Notes under the pieces: model-generated
Databases searched by the model: none
What the model was told of the DNA's origin: nothing
The model's input: the letters and a program-made list of their open reading frames with translations, nothing else
Program-made: the position numbers and the translations under genes
Shown here: positions 1 through 7,837 of the stretch, one piece after another
Position numbering within the stretch: the stretch's first letter is position 1
Layout: every line of letters begins with the position of its first letter
Assembly (NCBI RefSeq): GCF_900176515.1
Contig: NZ_FWXV01000001.1
Coordinates: forward strand, 1-64,000
Origin: Kibdelosporangium aridum
Lineage (GTDB): Bacteria > Actinomycetota > Actinomycetes > Mycobacteriales > Pseudonocardiaceae
Length of the DNA stretch: 64,000 bases
Direction of reading: 5' to 3'

Positions 1-49
1 TCCGCCGAGATACCGATGAGGTCAGGACTTCCCGCGGGCGGCTTCAACG

Positions 50-532
50 TCAACTGTGGACGCTGTCCCAGAGCGCGTAGAAGGCGGACCGGGTTATGGG
101 AGTGATGCCTGGCTGGTCGGTTTCGAGGGCCTGGTCGGTCAGCATGCCGGTGTCGTCTTCCAGATGCTGCCACCAGTAGCGACGAGAAGGACCAGACGAG
201 GGCACCTCGATCTGTTTGATGGCAACGACATCACCGTCCACGATGACGGCCTCCCACAGCCAGCGAGAACCCTTGTCCGACAAACCTTCCTCATCGACAT
301 ACTCGAAGTAACAACGCGGACCGGGGTCTTCATCCAGCGCTCGATACCAGCCGACGCTCGCTCGAAACGCGGCTCGCACCTCCGGCGTCCAGCGCCGCTG
401 CTCAGCCAGTCGCCGGTAGCGATCCTCAACATGCGCCGGGAACTCAGTCACGATCGAATACTGCCACAGCGCGGGAATCCGCCCGAACATGCCGAATTGT
501 GTGCTGAGACCTGCCCGCTCCGGCCGGTACAT
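50..532 (-). CDS. hypothetical protein
   Basis: I do not recognise this protein. It is about 160 residues, soluble, rich in Trp and Tyr, with no signal peptide or membrane segment. It starts close to the divergent VOC gene, so the two may share a short promoter. Three starts are possible: TTG at 553, ATG at 532 and ATG at 490. None has a good ribosome binding site. I chose 532 because the TTG would overlap the VOC gene. The composition looks like real coding sequence, and the antisense frame at the same place looks like a shadow. Confidence 0.5.
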   Translation of the reverse strand: MYRPERAGLSTQFGMFGRIPALWQYSIVTEFPAHVEDRYRRLAEQRRWTPEVRAAFRASVGWYRALDEDPGPRCYFEYVDEEGLSDKGSRWLWEAVIVDGDVVAIKQIEVPSSGPSRRYWWQHLEDDTGMLTDQALETDQPGITPITRSAFYALWDSVHS

Positions 533-539
533 TTCGGTG

Positions 540-932
540 ATGGCGGAGATCAAGATCAGGCTTGACCACTGCGTGATCGCGGTGAGCGACTGGGAGCGGT
601 CGAGGAACTTCTACCGAGACGTGCTGGGGGCGCAGGTCGTCGATCATCCCGGCGGCCGGGTCGCATACCGGTTCGGCGATCAGCAACTCAACGTCCACGG
701 GCCGGGTTTGGACGTCGGCACGCTGGTGGCGAGCCCGCCGGTGGTGCCGGGCGGTAGCGATCTCTGTTTTGTGTGGCCAGGCACGGTCGAGGAAGCCATG
801 GCCCATCTACGCGAGCACCAAGTGCCGGTGGAGCAGAACCCGGTTGTCCGCTGGGGTGGACGTGGCCGGGGCACGAGCATCTACTTTCGCGACCCGGACG
901 GTTCGCTGCTTGAACTGATCGTCTACGGGTAG
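540..932 (+). CDS. VOC family (glyoxalase/dioxygenase fold) protein
   Basis: A 130-residue vicinal-oxygen-chelate protein. The N-terminal beta strand carries LDHCVIAV with a candidate metal-ligand His10. The C-terminus has the family signature FRDPDGSLLELI with candidate metal-ligand Glu125. These are the usual positions for one VOC module. The family covers glyoxalases, dioxygenases and drug-binding resistance proteins, so the reaction cannot be named. An in-frame start at 489 exists, but the family N-terminus begins at the ATG at 540. The stop is two bases before the Nudix start, so the two genes are very likely cotranscribed. Confidence 0.85.
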   Translation: MAEIKIRLDHCVIAVSDWERSRNFYRDVLGAQVVDHPGGRVAYRFGDQQLNVHGPGLDVGTLVASPPVVPGGSDLCFVWPGTVEEAMAHLREHQVPVEQNPVVRWGGRGRGTSIYFRDPDGSLLELIVYG

Positions 933-934
933 CA

Positions 935-1429
935 GTGGCTACCTTTCCGATTCGTGATCGCGCCGGCAATGCGTTGGTCGGCTTAAGTTTCGGTGCCGAA
1001 GGCGAGCTTGTGCGGCCGGTCGAGCCTTCTGCCATGCCCGCGTCGCTGGTTGTCGTCATGCACGCGAACACCGTCCTGATGCTGTTCGACAGTTGGCGCA
1101 AGCAATGGGAGCTGCCAGGGGGAATGCGGGAGCAAGGGGAGACCGCGCGCCAGGCTGCGGTGCGTGAACTGCATGAGGAGACCGGTATCCGGGCGATGGA
1201 CTTGACGTTCGTCGCCGTGGCCGAGTTCGACCTCGTGGCGCCGGAACGCCGGGAACTGCTTGCCGTTTACCGGCTTCAGCTTCGGGTGGTGCCCACGCTG
1301 ACCGTCAACGACGAGGCGCTGGACTTCCGGTGGTGGCCGCCAACCTCACCCATTGACAACGACATGAGCCCGCTGGATGCGGAGATCGCTTGGCGCGTAT
1401 ACCGAAGGGCCGCTACTGCATGTTCGTGA
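935..1429 (+). CDS. Nudix hydrolase
   Basis: A 164-residue hydrolase of nucleoside diphosphates linked to another moiety. The Nudix box is complete at about residues 63-85: Gly, five residues, Glu, seven residues, then REL-H-EETGI. It therefore has the Glu residues that bind catalytic magnesium. A WELPGG strand precedes the box, as in MutT/ADP-ribose pyrophosphatase types. The start is a GTG two bases after the VOC stop. The substrate is not evident. A strong hairpin lies downstream at 1476-1509. Confidence 0.9.
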   Translation: MATFPIRDRAGNALVGLSFGAEGELVRPVEPSAMPASLVVVMHANTVLMLFDSWRKQWELPGGMREQGETARQAAVRELHEETGIRAMDLTFVAVAEFDLVAPERRELLAVYRLQLRVVPTLTVNDEALDFRWWPPTSPIDNDMSPLDAEIAWRVYRRAATACS

Positions 1430-1475
1430 CGTGTTGGTGCGCGGGGAAGGCTACGCACGTGTAGAACTGCAGGCC

Positions 1476-1509
1476 GTGAACACGTCCTGAGAGTCAGGGA
1501 CGTGTTCAC
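1476..1509. terminator. bidirectional hairpin terminator
   Basis: An inverted repeat with arms of 15 bases (one bulged G) and a 3-base loop. The left arm begins GTGAACACGTCC and the right arm ends GGACGTGTTCAC. It lies between the converging Nudix gene (stop 1429) and DUF1801 gene (stop 1531). It is well placed to end transcription from both sides, although there is no clear U tract. Confidence 0.7.
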
Positions 1510-1530
1510 CCACCTCGCCACCCCGTGATC

Positions 1531-1965
1531 TCAGCTCACTGCCTGCTTCAGCAGCGTGCCGATCCTCGCTTCGATGTCCGGGGTCAGCTCGGCCAGCGCG
1601 TACCAGGCGGGCCACATCGCGCCGTCGTCGAGGTTCGCTTGGTCGCTGAAGGCGAGCATCGCGTACCGGGTCTTGAACTTCGACGCGGGCTGGAAGTGGC
1701 AGACGACCTTGCCGTCGCGGGCGTACGCGGGCATGCCGTACCACAGCTTCGCGGTGAGGGCCGGTGCGTTGGCCTTGATCACGGCGTGCAGCCGTTTGGC
1801 GATCGCGCGGTCGGATCCGGGCAGCTCGGCGATCTTCGCGAGCACCTCGGCCTCCGTGTCGGCCTTGGCGCCTCGCCGGGTGCTTGCCTTCAGCTCTTTC
1901 GCGCGGTCCTTCATCGCGCTGCGCTCTTCTTCGGTGAAACCGTCGTACTTCTTGGTGGTCGCCAT
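1531..1965 (-). CDS. DUF1801 family protein
   Basis: A 144-residue soluble protein of the DUF1801 (YdhG-like, frataxin-fold) type. It has a Lys/Glu-rich N-terminal helix, the central WYGMPAY segment, then a strand [18 protein letters not shown] and a C-terminal helix. Some family members have been proposed as iron chaperones, but most are uncharacterised. The ATG at 1965 is preceded by a GGAAAG ribosome binding site. It sits 35 bases downstream of the AhpD-like gene on the same strand, so the two probably form an operon. Confidence 0.8.
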   Translation of the reverse strand: MATTKKYDGFTEEERSAMKDRAKELKASTRRGAKADTEAEVLAKIAELPGSDRAIAKRLHAVIKANAPALTAKLWYGMPAYARDGKVVCHFQPASKFKTRYAMLAFSDQANLDDGAMWPAWYALAELTPDIEARIGTLLKQAVS

Positions 1966-2000
1966 GGGACTTTCCTTTCAATGGGAGGGATTTAGGGCGT

Positions 2001-2456
2001 TTACCACTTGCCGGCTTGCTGGCGGGTCGGCGCGTTGAGCCGGTTGAAGGCGTTGGTGATCGCGATGTTCAGCAGCAGTGCGGCCAGTTCCTTGTGGTCG
2101 AAGTGCTTGGCGGCCACGTCCCACACCTGGTCCGGCACGGCGTCCGGGCGGTCGGCGAGCCGGGTCACGGCCTCGGTCAGCGCCAGCGCGGCGCGCTCCT
2201 CGTCGCTGAACCAGGGCGTCTCCCGCCACGCGGCGACGGCGTGCACCTGCTGCGCGGTCGCGCCGTGGTGCTGGGCTTGGTGAGCGCCGCCGGCCACACA
2301 CGGGCCGCAGCCGTTGATCTGACTGGCGCGCAGGTGGCTCAGCGCCAGCAGCTTGCCGTCCACTCCGGTGTCCGCGATGGCGGTGTTGACGGCCACCAGG
2401 GCTTCCATCGCCCCGGGGATCAGCATCGCCGGGTTCGGCATCCGCTCGGTCGACAT
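2001..2456 (-). CDS. carboxymuconolactone decarboxylase / AhpD-like protein
   Basis: A 151-residue helical protein of the carboxymuconolactone decarboxylase superfamily. The motif CGPC at residues 50-53 followed by His59 matches the redox-active CxxC plus His of AhpD-like alkylhydroperoxidases. This suggests peroxide reduction rather than lactone decarboxylation. I chose the ATG at 2456 because a GAAGGAGA ribosome binding site lies just upstream. An in-frame start at 2549 would add a non-conserved leader. It is followed by DUF1801 on the same strand and is divergent from the NB-ARC regulator at 2614. Confidence 0.85.
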   Translation of the reverse strand: MSTERMPNPAMLIPGAMEALVAVNTAIADTGVDGKLLALSHLRASQINGCGPCVAGGAHQAQHHGATAQQVHAVAAWRETPWFSDEERAALALTEAVTRLADRPDAVPDQVWDVAAKHFDHKELAALLLNIAITNAFNRLNAPTRQQAGKW

Positions 2457-2613
2457 CGGTTCTCCTTCGGGTTGTCGGTGTTGCTGACAGGAGTGATCCG
2501 ACCATCGGCGCACCCCGCGCCGCGCGGTCCGTGGGACACCGTGGGACACGAAGAACCGCGTCTACCAGCGCAAACGCCTTGTTGATCCGTTCGCGTGAAA
2601 CGGGACAGGTACG

Positions 2614-4854
2614 GTGTTGCACGTGTCGAGCCCCCAGGAGCGTCTCGTCGCCCAGCTCGCACAGATCAAGGAGCTGAGCGGGCTCAGCCTGCGCTCCCTC
2701 GCCCGCGACGCGGGTCTGAGCAGCTCGTCGTTGTCCCGGTATCTGACCGGCCGGCTCGTACCGCCGTGGGACGCCGTCGTCGCGCTGTGCCGGGTTGTCC
2801 GCCGTGACCCCCGGCCACTGCGTCCGATCTGGGCCGAGGCGGCCAAGGCAGGCGCCGCGCCTGCGCCGCGCCGCAACGACCTCCCGGCGGACCTGATCGA
2901 CTTCACCGGCCGGGAAGCGGAGTACGCGCAGGTCGAAGAGCTGCTGCGGTCTGCGGGTACGGTCGCGATCGACGGTATGGCGGGCGTCGGCAAGACCAGC
3001 CTGGCCGTGCACGTGGCGCACCGGCTCGCGCCGAAGTACCCGGACGGCGGGCTCTACCTCGACTTGTACGGCTTCACCCCAGGCCAAGAACCACTGGAGC
3101 CGCCGACCGCGTTGGGCCGGTTGCTGGGAGCGTTGGGCGTCACCCATCTCCCGGCCGGTGCCGACGAACGCGCGGCGCTCTGGCGGTCGGAGCTGTCGCG
3201 TCGGCGGGCGCTCGTCGTGCTCGACAACGCGGTCGACGCGGAGCAGGTCCGCCCGCTCCTGCCTGGCGCGGGGAACTCCGCAGTCCTGATCACCAGCCGG
3301 TCGCGGCTCGTCAGCCTGGACGGCGTGCCGCCGGTGTCCCTGACGCCACTGGCCCACGGCGACGCGGCGCACCTGTTCGCCCGTGCGGCCGGGCTCACGC
3401 TGTCCGAAGAGGACGCGGTCAATCAGGTACTGCAGCAATGTGGCGGGCTGCCGCTGGCGCTGCGAATGGCCGGTGCGCGGCTGCGTCATCGTCCAGGTTG
3501 GACAGTCGCGGTGCTGGCTGAACGGTTGCGTGACAACGCAAGCCGCTTCGACTCCGTGTTCGGCATGTCGCTGCAGCAGCTCGACGCGGACCAGCGCCGG
3601 ATGTTCCGGCTGCTGGGCGTGCTGCCAGGTGCCGACTTCGACGCGGCGGTCGCAGGGGTGCTCGCCGGCATGCCGCCCGATGCGGTGCTTGAGGAATTGG
3701 TCGACGCCCACCTGGTCCAGGAGCTTTCGCCTGGGCGGTACCGGATGCACGACCTGATCCGGCGCTACGCGGCGGACATCGCCGCCGACGAGGAACCACA
3801 GGCCGAAGCCGCCGTGCGCCGGGTGTTGCACCACTATCTGGCGCAGGCCGTCGCGCATGACCAGACGCTGCCGTCGCCACACCGTCGCGAACCGTCGCCG
3901 GGTGATCCGGCGAAGGCTATGGCCTGGTTCGACCTCGAGTACGTCAACCTGATCGCCTGTTTCGACGCCGCGGTGCGGCTCGGCGTGGACGAGGTCGTGA
4001 CCGAACTGCCGCAGGCGATGCGGGTCTGGTTCTTCCGGCACCGCGGCACCGACGACCAGATCCGCATGCTCGACGCCGCCGCGGCCCGGCTCGATCCGGG
4101 CCCGCAGCGTGCTTCTCTGCTGTCGGACCTCGGCTTCGCCCACGCCGCCGCCGGTCGCCTCACCAAGGCCCTTGCCGCGTACGAGCAAGCCGAGCAGTGC
4201 GGGTCGGACGACGAGCTCGCCGCGGGTCTGGCGCTGCGAATCGGGTTCGTGCGCCGGGACCTCGGCGATTTCGAAGCAGCACAGGCCCATTTCCGGCGAG
4301 CCCGCGAACTGTTCGCAACGCTTGGGCAGTCCGGCGGGCAGTCGCAGGCGCTGGCGTTCGACGGCTGGGTGACACTGCGTCTCGGACGACGCGACGAAGC
4401 CGTCGAACTCGCCCGAGCATCCGTCGCACTGGCGCACGGGCCTGCGCAGATCACCGGACTTGTGACGCTCGGTGTCGCGTTGGCATCGGAGGATCCGGCG
4501 GAGTCACTGCGAGCGTTGAATGACGCGTTGCGGTTGGCGGAGCAGAACAACCTTCAGCACAACCAAGCGTGGTGCCACAACTATCTAGGCGTCGCGCTGC
4601 GTGTCATGGGCGATTTCGACAAGGCGCTCGAACATCATCGGCGCGCTTTCGAGCTGCTGAAACCGCTGGCCGAGGTCCAACTGGAGATCGACTGCCTGCA
4701 CAGCCACGCCGAAACATGCCGCTTGGCCGGGCGCTACGACGAAGCGCTGGCACTGCTTGGCCGGATCGTCAAGCTCGCGCGGGAGCTGGGCCGGCCGCAC
4801 GACGAAAAGCTCGCAGAGCGGCTGATCATCGAGGTCGAAGCCCGTCGAGGATGA
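2614..4854 (+). CDS. XRE-HTH / NB-ARC ATPase / TPR regulator (STAND, AfsR-like)
   Basis: A 746-residue signal-transducing ATPase. An XRE helix-turn-helix lies at about residues 11-60. An NB-ARC domain follows, with Walker A GMAGVGKTS at 121-129 and a Walker B-like LVVLDN near residue 203. A winged-helix region with RMHDLIRRYA comes next. The second half is tetratricopeptide-like helices. Such proteins couple nucleotide switching to DNA binding in actinomycetes. The N-terminal BTAD domain of true AfsR/SARP proteins is absent. The start is GTG, and a second GTG lies at 2623. The last 29 bases overlap the converging TetR gene. The ligand and targets are unknown. Confidence 0.88.
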   Translation: MLHVSSPQERLVAQLAQIKELSGLSLRSLARDAGLSSSSLSRYLTGRLVPPWDAVVALCRVVRRDPRPLRPIWAEAAKAGAAPAPRRNDLPADLIDFTGREAEYAQVEELLRSAGTVAIDGMAGVGKTSLAVHVAHRLAPKYPDGGLYLDLYGFTPGQEPLEPPTALGRLLGALGVTHLPAGADERAALWRSELSRRRALVVLDNAVDAEQVRPLLPGAGNSAVLITSRSRLVSLDGVPPVSLTPLAHGDAAHLFARAAGLTLSEEDAVNQVLQQCGGLPLALRMAGARLRHRPGWTVAVLAERLRDNASRFDSVFGMSLQQLDADQRRMFRLLGVLPGADFDAAVAGVLAGMPPDAVLEELVDAHLVQELSPGRYRMHDLIRRYAADIAADEEPQAEAAVRRVLHHYLAQAVAHDQTLPSPHRREPSPGDPAKAMAWFDLEYVNLIACFDAAVRLGVDEVVTELPQAMRVWFFRHRGTDDQIRMLDAAAARLDPGPQRASLLSDLGFAHAAAGRLTKALAAYEQAEQCGSDDELAAGLALRIGFVRRDLGDFEAAQAHFRRARELFATLGQSGGQSQALAFDGWVTLRLGRRDEAVELARASVALAHGPAQITGLVTLGVALASEDPAESLRALNDALRLAEQNNLQHNQAWCHNYLGVALRVMGDFDKALEHHRRAFELLKPLAEVQLEIDCLHSHAETCRLAGRYDEALALLGRIVKLARELGRPHDEKLAERLIIEVEARRG

Positions 4855-5404
4855 TCTGGGCGAGGTGCGCTGAGCGTTTCTTGCTGGTCTCCGCGTTGGC
4901 GTGGCGGATCGCGGCGAAGGCTCCGGCAACCAACGCCATCACCTCGTCGACAGTGACGTCCTCGCGTACGGCGTCTGCCGCGTGCGCGCGATCGAGCAGG
5001 CCCGCGACCTCACGCGTGAGGTCCGCGGCGACCTGCGGGGCTGCCTCGCGCAAGTCGAACTCGGCGGCTATCAGCGCACTCTTCACGGCCACGTTCTGCG
5101 CACCCATCGCGATCATCCGGGCGAGCTGGGTGAACAGAGCGGCGGGATCCTCAGCCGCGGCAAGCGTTTTCGCCTCCGCCACCAACTGCTCGAGCTGATC
5201 GATCGCGACGGCGAGATAGAGCGCTTCCTTCGTGGGGAAGTGCCGGTGGACGGTGCCGGGGCCGACACCGGCCTGCCGGGCGATCTCGTCAAGCGAGACG
5301 CCGAGACCGTTCTCGGCGAACAGTTGCTGGGCAGTCCGCAGGACCCGCTCGCGATTGCGGCGGGCGTCGGCTCGGAGCTCACGTCCGTGCGAGTGCTCGG
5401 TCAT
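4826..5404 (-). CDS. TetR family transcriptional regulator
   Basis: A 192-residue TetR repressor. The N-terminal DNA-binding domain is clear: an Arg-rich leader, then the helices of LDEIARQAGVGPGTVHRHFP, then KEALY. The C-terminal two thirds is an Ala-rich helical ligand and dimer domain. The gene is divergent from a SnoaL-like gene, and the 90-base space between them holds palindromes with an AACCGGG core. It therefore probably represses itself and the neighbour. The 3' end overlaps the NB-ARC gene by 29 bases. Confidence 0.92.
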   Translation of the reverse strand: MTEHSHGRELRADARRNRERVLRTAQQLFAENGLGVSLDEIARQAGVGPGTVHRHFPTKEALYLAVAIDQLEQLVAEAKTLAAAEDPAALFTQLARMIAMGAQNVAVKSALIAAEFDLREAAPQVAADLTREVAGLLDRAHAADAVREDVTVDEVMALVAGAFAAIRHANAETSKKRSAHLAQIILDGLRPR

Positions 5405-5417
5405 CTCGAACCTAGTG

Positions 5418-5473
5418 TAACCGGGGCGCTGCCCCGTATAGTCCGGGTCATAACCGGGGCGACGACCCGGTTA
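5418..5473. promoter_or_regulatory. TetR operator region
   Basis: Two related sites lie between the divergent TetR and SnoaL-like genes. Site one (about 5418-5440) reads TAACCGGGGC followed by an imperfect inverted copy. Site two is a perfect inverted repeat, TAACCGGG at 5451-5458 and CCCGGTTA at 5466-5473, with a 7-base spacer. The shared TAACCGGGGC half-sites suggest binding by the adjacent TetR protein. Confidence 0.7.
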
Positions 5474-5492
5474 GCTGACTGAGGAGGGCGTG

Positions 5493-5864
5493 ATGACCGC
5501 ACGCGACCCCGGGGCCCTGGTGCGCCGGATGCAGGAATGCTTCAACACCCGTCAGTTCGACCAGGCCGACGATCTGTTCACGCCCGATTTCTTCAGCCAT
5601 CCGCTTGGTGTCGCTGGATTTGAGGCAGGCAAACAGGCCTGGCGTACGCTCGTCGCCCACTTTCCCGGCTACCGCGTAGTCGCCGAGGACATCCTCGTCG
5701 ACCACGACAGAGTTGCCGTCCGTTCTTCGGTGGAGGGGATCCCGGTTCCGGACGGTGGTGTGCAGCCGATGCTGATCGAGATCTTCCGTGTCGAGAACGG
5801 CAGGCTCGCCGAGATGTGGGGACTCGGCCAGGGTTTGCCCCTCGACGTCCTGCGAAGCGACTGA
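5493..5864 (+). CDS. SnoaL-like (NTF2 fold) protein
   Basis: A 123-residue protein of the SnoaL/NTF2-like superfamily. It has the N-terminal helices ending in FFSHP, a central helix-strand segment VAHFPGYRVVAEDILVDHDRV, and the C-terminal strand IEIFRVENGRLAEMW. The fold serves polyketide cyclases and many small-molecule isomerases or hydrolases, so the exact role is open. The ATG at 5493 is preferred over the GTG at 5490 because a GAGGAGG ribosome binding site lies at 5481-5487. It is almost certainly controlled by the divergent TetR gene. Confidence 0.83.
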   Translation: MTARDPGALVRRMQECFNTRQFDQADDLFTPDFFSHPLGVAGFEAGKQAWRTLVAHFPGYRVVAEDILVDHDRVAVRSSVEGIPVPDGGVQPMLIEIFRVENGRLAEMWGLGQGLPLDVLRSD

Positions 5865-5877
5865 CCAGCAAGGTCCT

Positions 5878-6045
5878 ATGTGGATGTGCGTCGGCGCCGC
5901 GATCCCCGGGCGCGGCGGGCGCCCAGTCGGCGCGCTGAGCGTGAGCATGGTCAAGGCCGCCGTGGACGCCGACCGGATCAAGCGCTCAGCCGAACAGATC
6001 CTGACGCTCAGCAAGGCGATCGCCGAGCGCCTGTGCGGTTTCTGA
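5878..6045 (+). pseudogene. remnant of an IclR-family regulator (C-terminal end only)
   Basis: The 55 residues encoded here read like the very end of an IclR effector-binding domain: GRPVGALSVS, then a long helix ending in a Leu-rich AIAERLCGF. The DNA-binding domain and most of the ligand domain are missing. A 168-base reading frame cannot make a working regulator, so I call it a relic. It is not a copy of the intact IclR gene at 11848, because the C-termini differ clearly. It ends inside a long palindrome. Confidence 0.6.
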
Positions 6046-6068
6046 CCACAGTGGTCAGAAACCGCACA
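6032..6068. terminator. 37-base near-perfect palindrome, bidirectional terminator
   Basis: Two 18-base arms, TGTGCGGTTTCTGACCAC at 6032-6049 and its exact complement at 6051-6068, flank one central base. It contains the stop codon of the IclR remnant and lies 18 bases past the stop of the converging lyase-like gene. Its position fits a terminator for both directions. As a hairpin the loop would open a few central pairs. Confidence 0.7.
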
Positions 6069-6085
6069 AGCATGCTCGTCGGGGC

Positions 6086-6862
6086 CTATTCGTCCCGGTA
6101 CGCCTTCATGTTGCGCAGCAACAGATAAGTGTCCTGCAGCTGGCCGGAGTCGTTGATGGACCGGTAGATTCCCCACTTCGGATGCGCCTGGTCGCCGCCG
6201 AGCCACGTGTCGACACCCGACCGGGACGCGTTGACGATGGTGCTGCCGCCGTCCTTCAGCGAATACCGCAGGCGTCCGCCCGAGCCGTCGGCGACCTTGA
6301 TCTCGATCTCCACGTCGATCCACTTGTTGCGCAGCGGTGCCAGGTTCGTGACGCCAAGCTTGGCCTGGCCCTCGCCGAACAGCCGCATCTCGACGTTCTC
6401 CGTGCTTCCCGTGCGGTGCAGGGACATCGTCACCACAGGCGAGGCCACGGCGGTGTGCTTGACCTGGAATATGTGGGTGAAGCTGCTCGTGCCCTTCAAC
6501 GAGGGCGGGATGAACATCTGGTAGTCGTACCGCCAGGTCTCGTTCTTCTTCATGTCGACCCGGCTGCCGTTCATCTGGATGGCCCGGACCTCCTGGCGTT
6601 GCCGGTCCGAACCGTCACGATCGGCCTTGTGCATGACGAAGCGGTACTGCGTGGGTTCGGCGAAGATGTGCGTGACGCCCGGGTGCGAATCGGACCTGTC
6701 GTCCTCGATGCCGACGAACGCCCGCAGCCCGTCCTTGCCGGGATCGGCACTCCATCGCAGCTTGAACGCGGTGACTCCAACATCGGCGAGAGCCGTTCCG
6801 GCCGCGAAAGGCGTGGCAGCGGCAGCGAGCAACGTGGCACGGCGACTGAACAGGGTATTCAC
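6086..6862 (-). CDS. secreted polysaccharide lyase-like protein
   Basis: A 258-residue exported protein. The N-terminus NTLFSRRATLLAAAATPFAA resembles a Tat signal with RR and a cleavage site near ALA-D. The mature part is all beta. It has the RQRQEVRAI strand, the YDYQMFIP strand and a Trp-rich KWGIYRS segment. These resemble the jelly-roll polysaccharide lyase family of heparin lyase I relatives (Pfam Polysacc_lyase). The substrate is unknown. The GTG at 6862 has an AGGAGG ribosome binding site and is followed directly by the signal peptide. Longer upstream frames are not convincing. Confidence 0.7.
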   Translation of the reverse strand: MNTLFSRRATLLAAAATPFAAGTALADVGVTAFKLRWSADPGKDGLRAFVGIEDDRSDSHPGVTHIFAEPTQYRFVMHKADRDGSDRQRQEVRAIQMNGSRVDMKKNETWRYDYQMFIPPSLKGTSSFTHIFQVKHTAVASPVVTMSLHRTGSTENVEMRLFGEGQAKLGVTNLAPLRNKWIDVEIEIKVADGSGGRLRYSLKDGGSTIVNASRSGVDTWLGGDQAHPKWGIYRSINDSGQLQDTYLLLRNMKAYRDE

Positions 6863-7006
6863 AGGAAATCCTCCTCCTCGAGGCGTGTTTCCTTCGAGGC
6901 GGCGGACTCCACCAACCTGCATCGACCACGAACCCCTTGTCAAGACCTCGACGCGATCGAGCGATTCCGCACTGTTGATCACTGTCCCTTTGCGATACTG
7001 AGCCAC

Positions 7007-7837
7007 GTGCCATCGCTGCGTTGCCTTGGTCTGCCGGTGCTCGCCGTGGTGTTGGCGGGTTGCTCGGATTCCGGGCCTCCGACACCGCCACCGGTCACGT
7101 CCACGGAGATCAGGAACTTCGATTTCGGTGCGGCCGAGTGGTTCGACGTGACGAACTCGGTCACCGTGAAGCTGGTGGGCGGAATGTCCCATCCAGAGGC
7201 GCAGATGGCGCCAACGGCCTTCGGAATGGTCAACCGAGTCCTCGGCCCGGTTGTCTATACAGATGTCGATGCCGACGGGGACGAGGACGCCGCGGTGGGC
7301 CTGACGGCCGAGGGCGGTCAAACGTTCAACACCGCATGGCACATCTGGCTATGGCAGGACGGCAGAGCGGTTCAGCTTCGTCAGCCGATCGCACTCGCTG
7401 ACAGGTGTCAGGGTGAAATCGAGTCGGTGACCGCGAAACCTGGCGCCTTCTCGGTGACCGCGGTGCTTCGCGACGAGGGCGACTCGTGTTCGGCCAGCGG
7501 ATCCTTGCCGGTCAGCTACGAAGTCAGCGTCCAGGACGGCTGGCCGGTTCGCATCCGTCCCGAGTTCGGCCCGGTCGAAACCTGCAATCCCCGAGAGCAG
7601 ACAGAGCAAGTCGTCCCACCGGGAGAGCTGCAACTGCGGACGTGGCCGGATGAAAAGTCACCCGCGGTAGGTGAGCCGATCGAACCGACGAGCGTGTTCG
7701 TCGACGAGGTGTATGTCGGCCGGTATTTCAGGACTCGTGAGGACCGCGACAAACAATGGGTGCTGGTGAGTGCCCCGCTGGGGGAAGGTCGGCGGGTCTG
7801 CGGCTGGGCCAGGTATCCCGACGTCATCCCCGGCTAA
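7007..7837 (+). CDS. putative lipoprotein of unknown function
   Basis: A 276-residue protein with a lipoprotein signal: a short Arg-containing start, a hydrophobic stretch and the lipobox LAGC, followed by a Ser/Pro-rich linker. The mature domain includes DVDADGDEDAAV, an EF-hand-like or FG-GAP-like calcium-binding loop, then beta-rich sequence with several cysteines. I do not recognise the family. The GTG start has no ribosome binding site. A GATACT element 8 bases upstream suggests a leaderless transcript. Its stop overlaps the stop of the converging kinase gene by three bases. Confidence 0.65.
   Translation: MPSLRCLGLPVLAVVLAGCSDSGPPTPPPVTSTEIRNFDFGAAEWFDVTNSVTVKLVGGMSHPEAQMAPTAFGMVNRVLGPVVYTDVDADGDEDAAVGLTAEGGQTFNTAWHIWLWQDGRAVQLRQPIALADRCQGEIESVTAKPGAFSVTAVLRDEGDSCSASGSLPVSYEVSVQDGWPVRIRPEFGPVETCNPREQTEQVVPPGELQLRTWPDEKSPAVGEPIEPTSVFVDEVYVGRYFRTREDRDKQWVLVSAPLGEGRRVCGWARYPDVIPG

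Noticed and set aside
1978..4437. A long open frame of 819 codons on the minus strand across the NB-ARC gene.
   Set aside because: It is antisense to a gene with clear HTH, Walker and TPR motifs. Its product is Arg/Gln/Pro-rich without domains, as expected for a GC-rich shadow.
6182..7006. A 5' extension of the lipoprotein frame from 6182 to 7006.
   Set aside because: It runs antisense to the lyase-like gene and has no ribosome binding site. The lipoprotein signal starts at the GTG at 7007.
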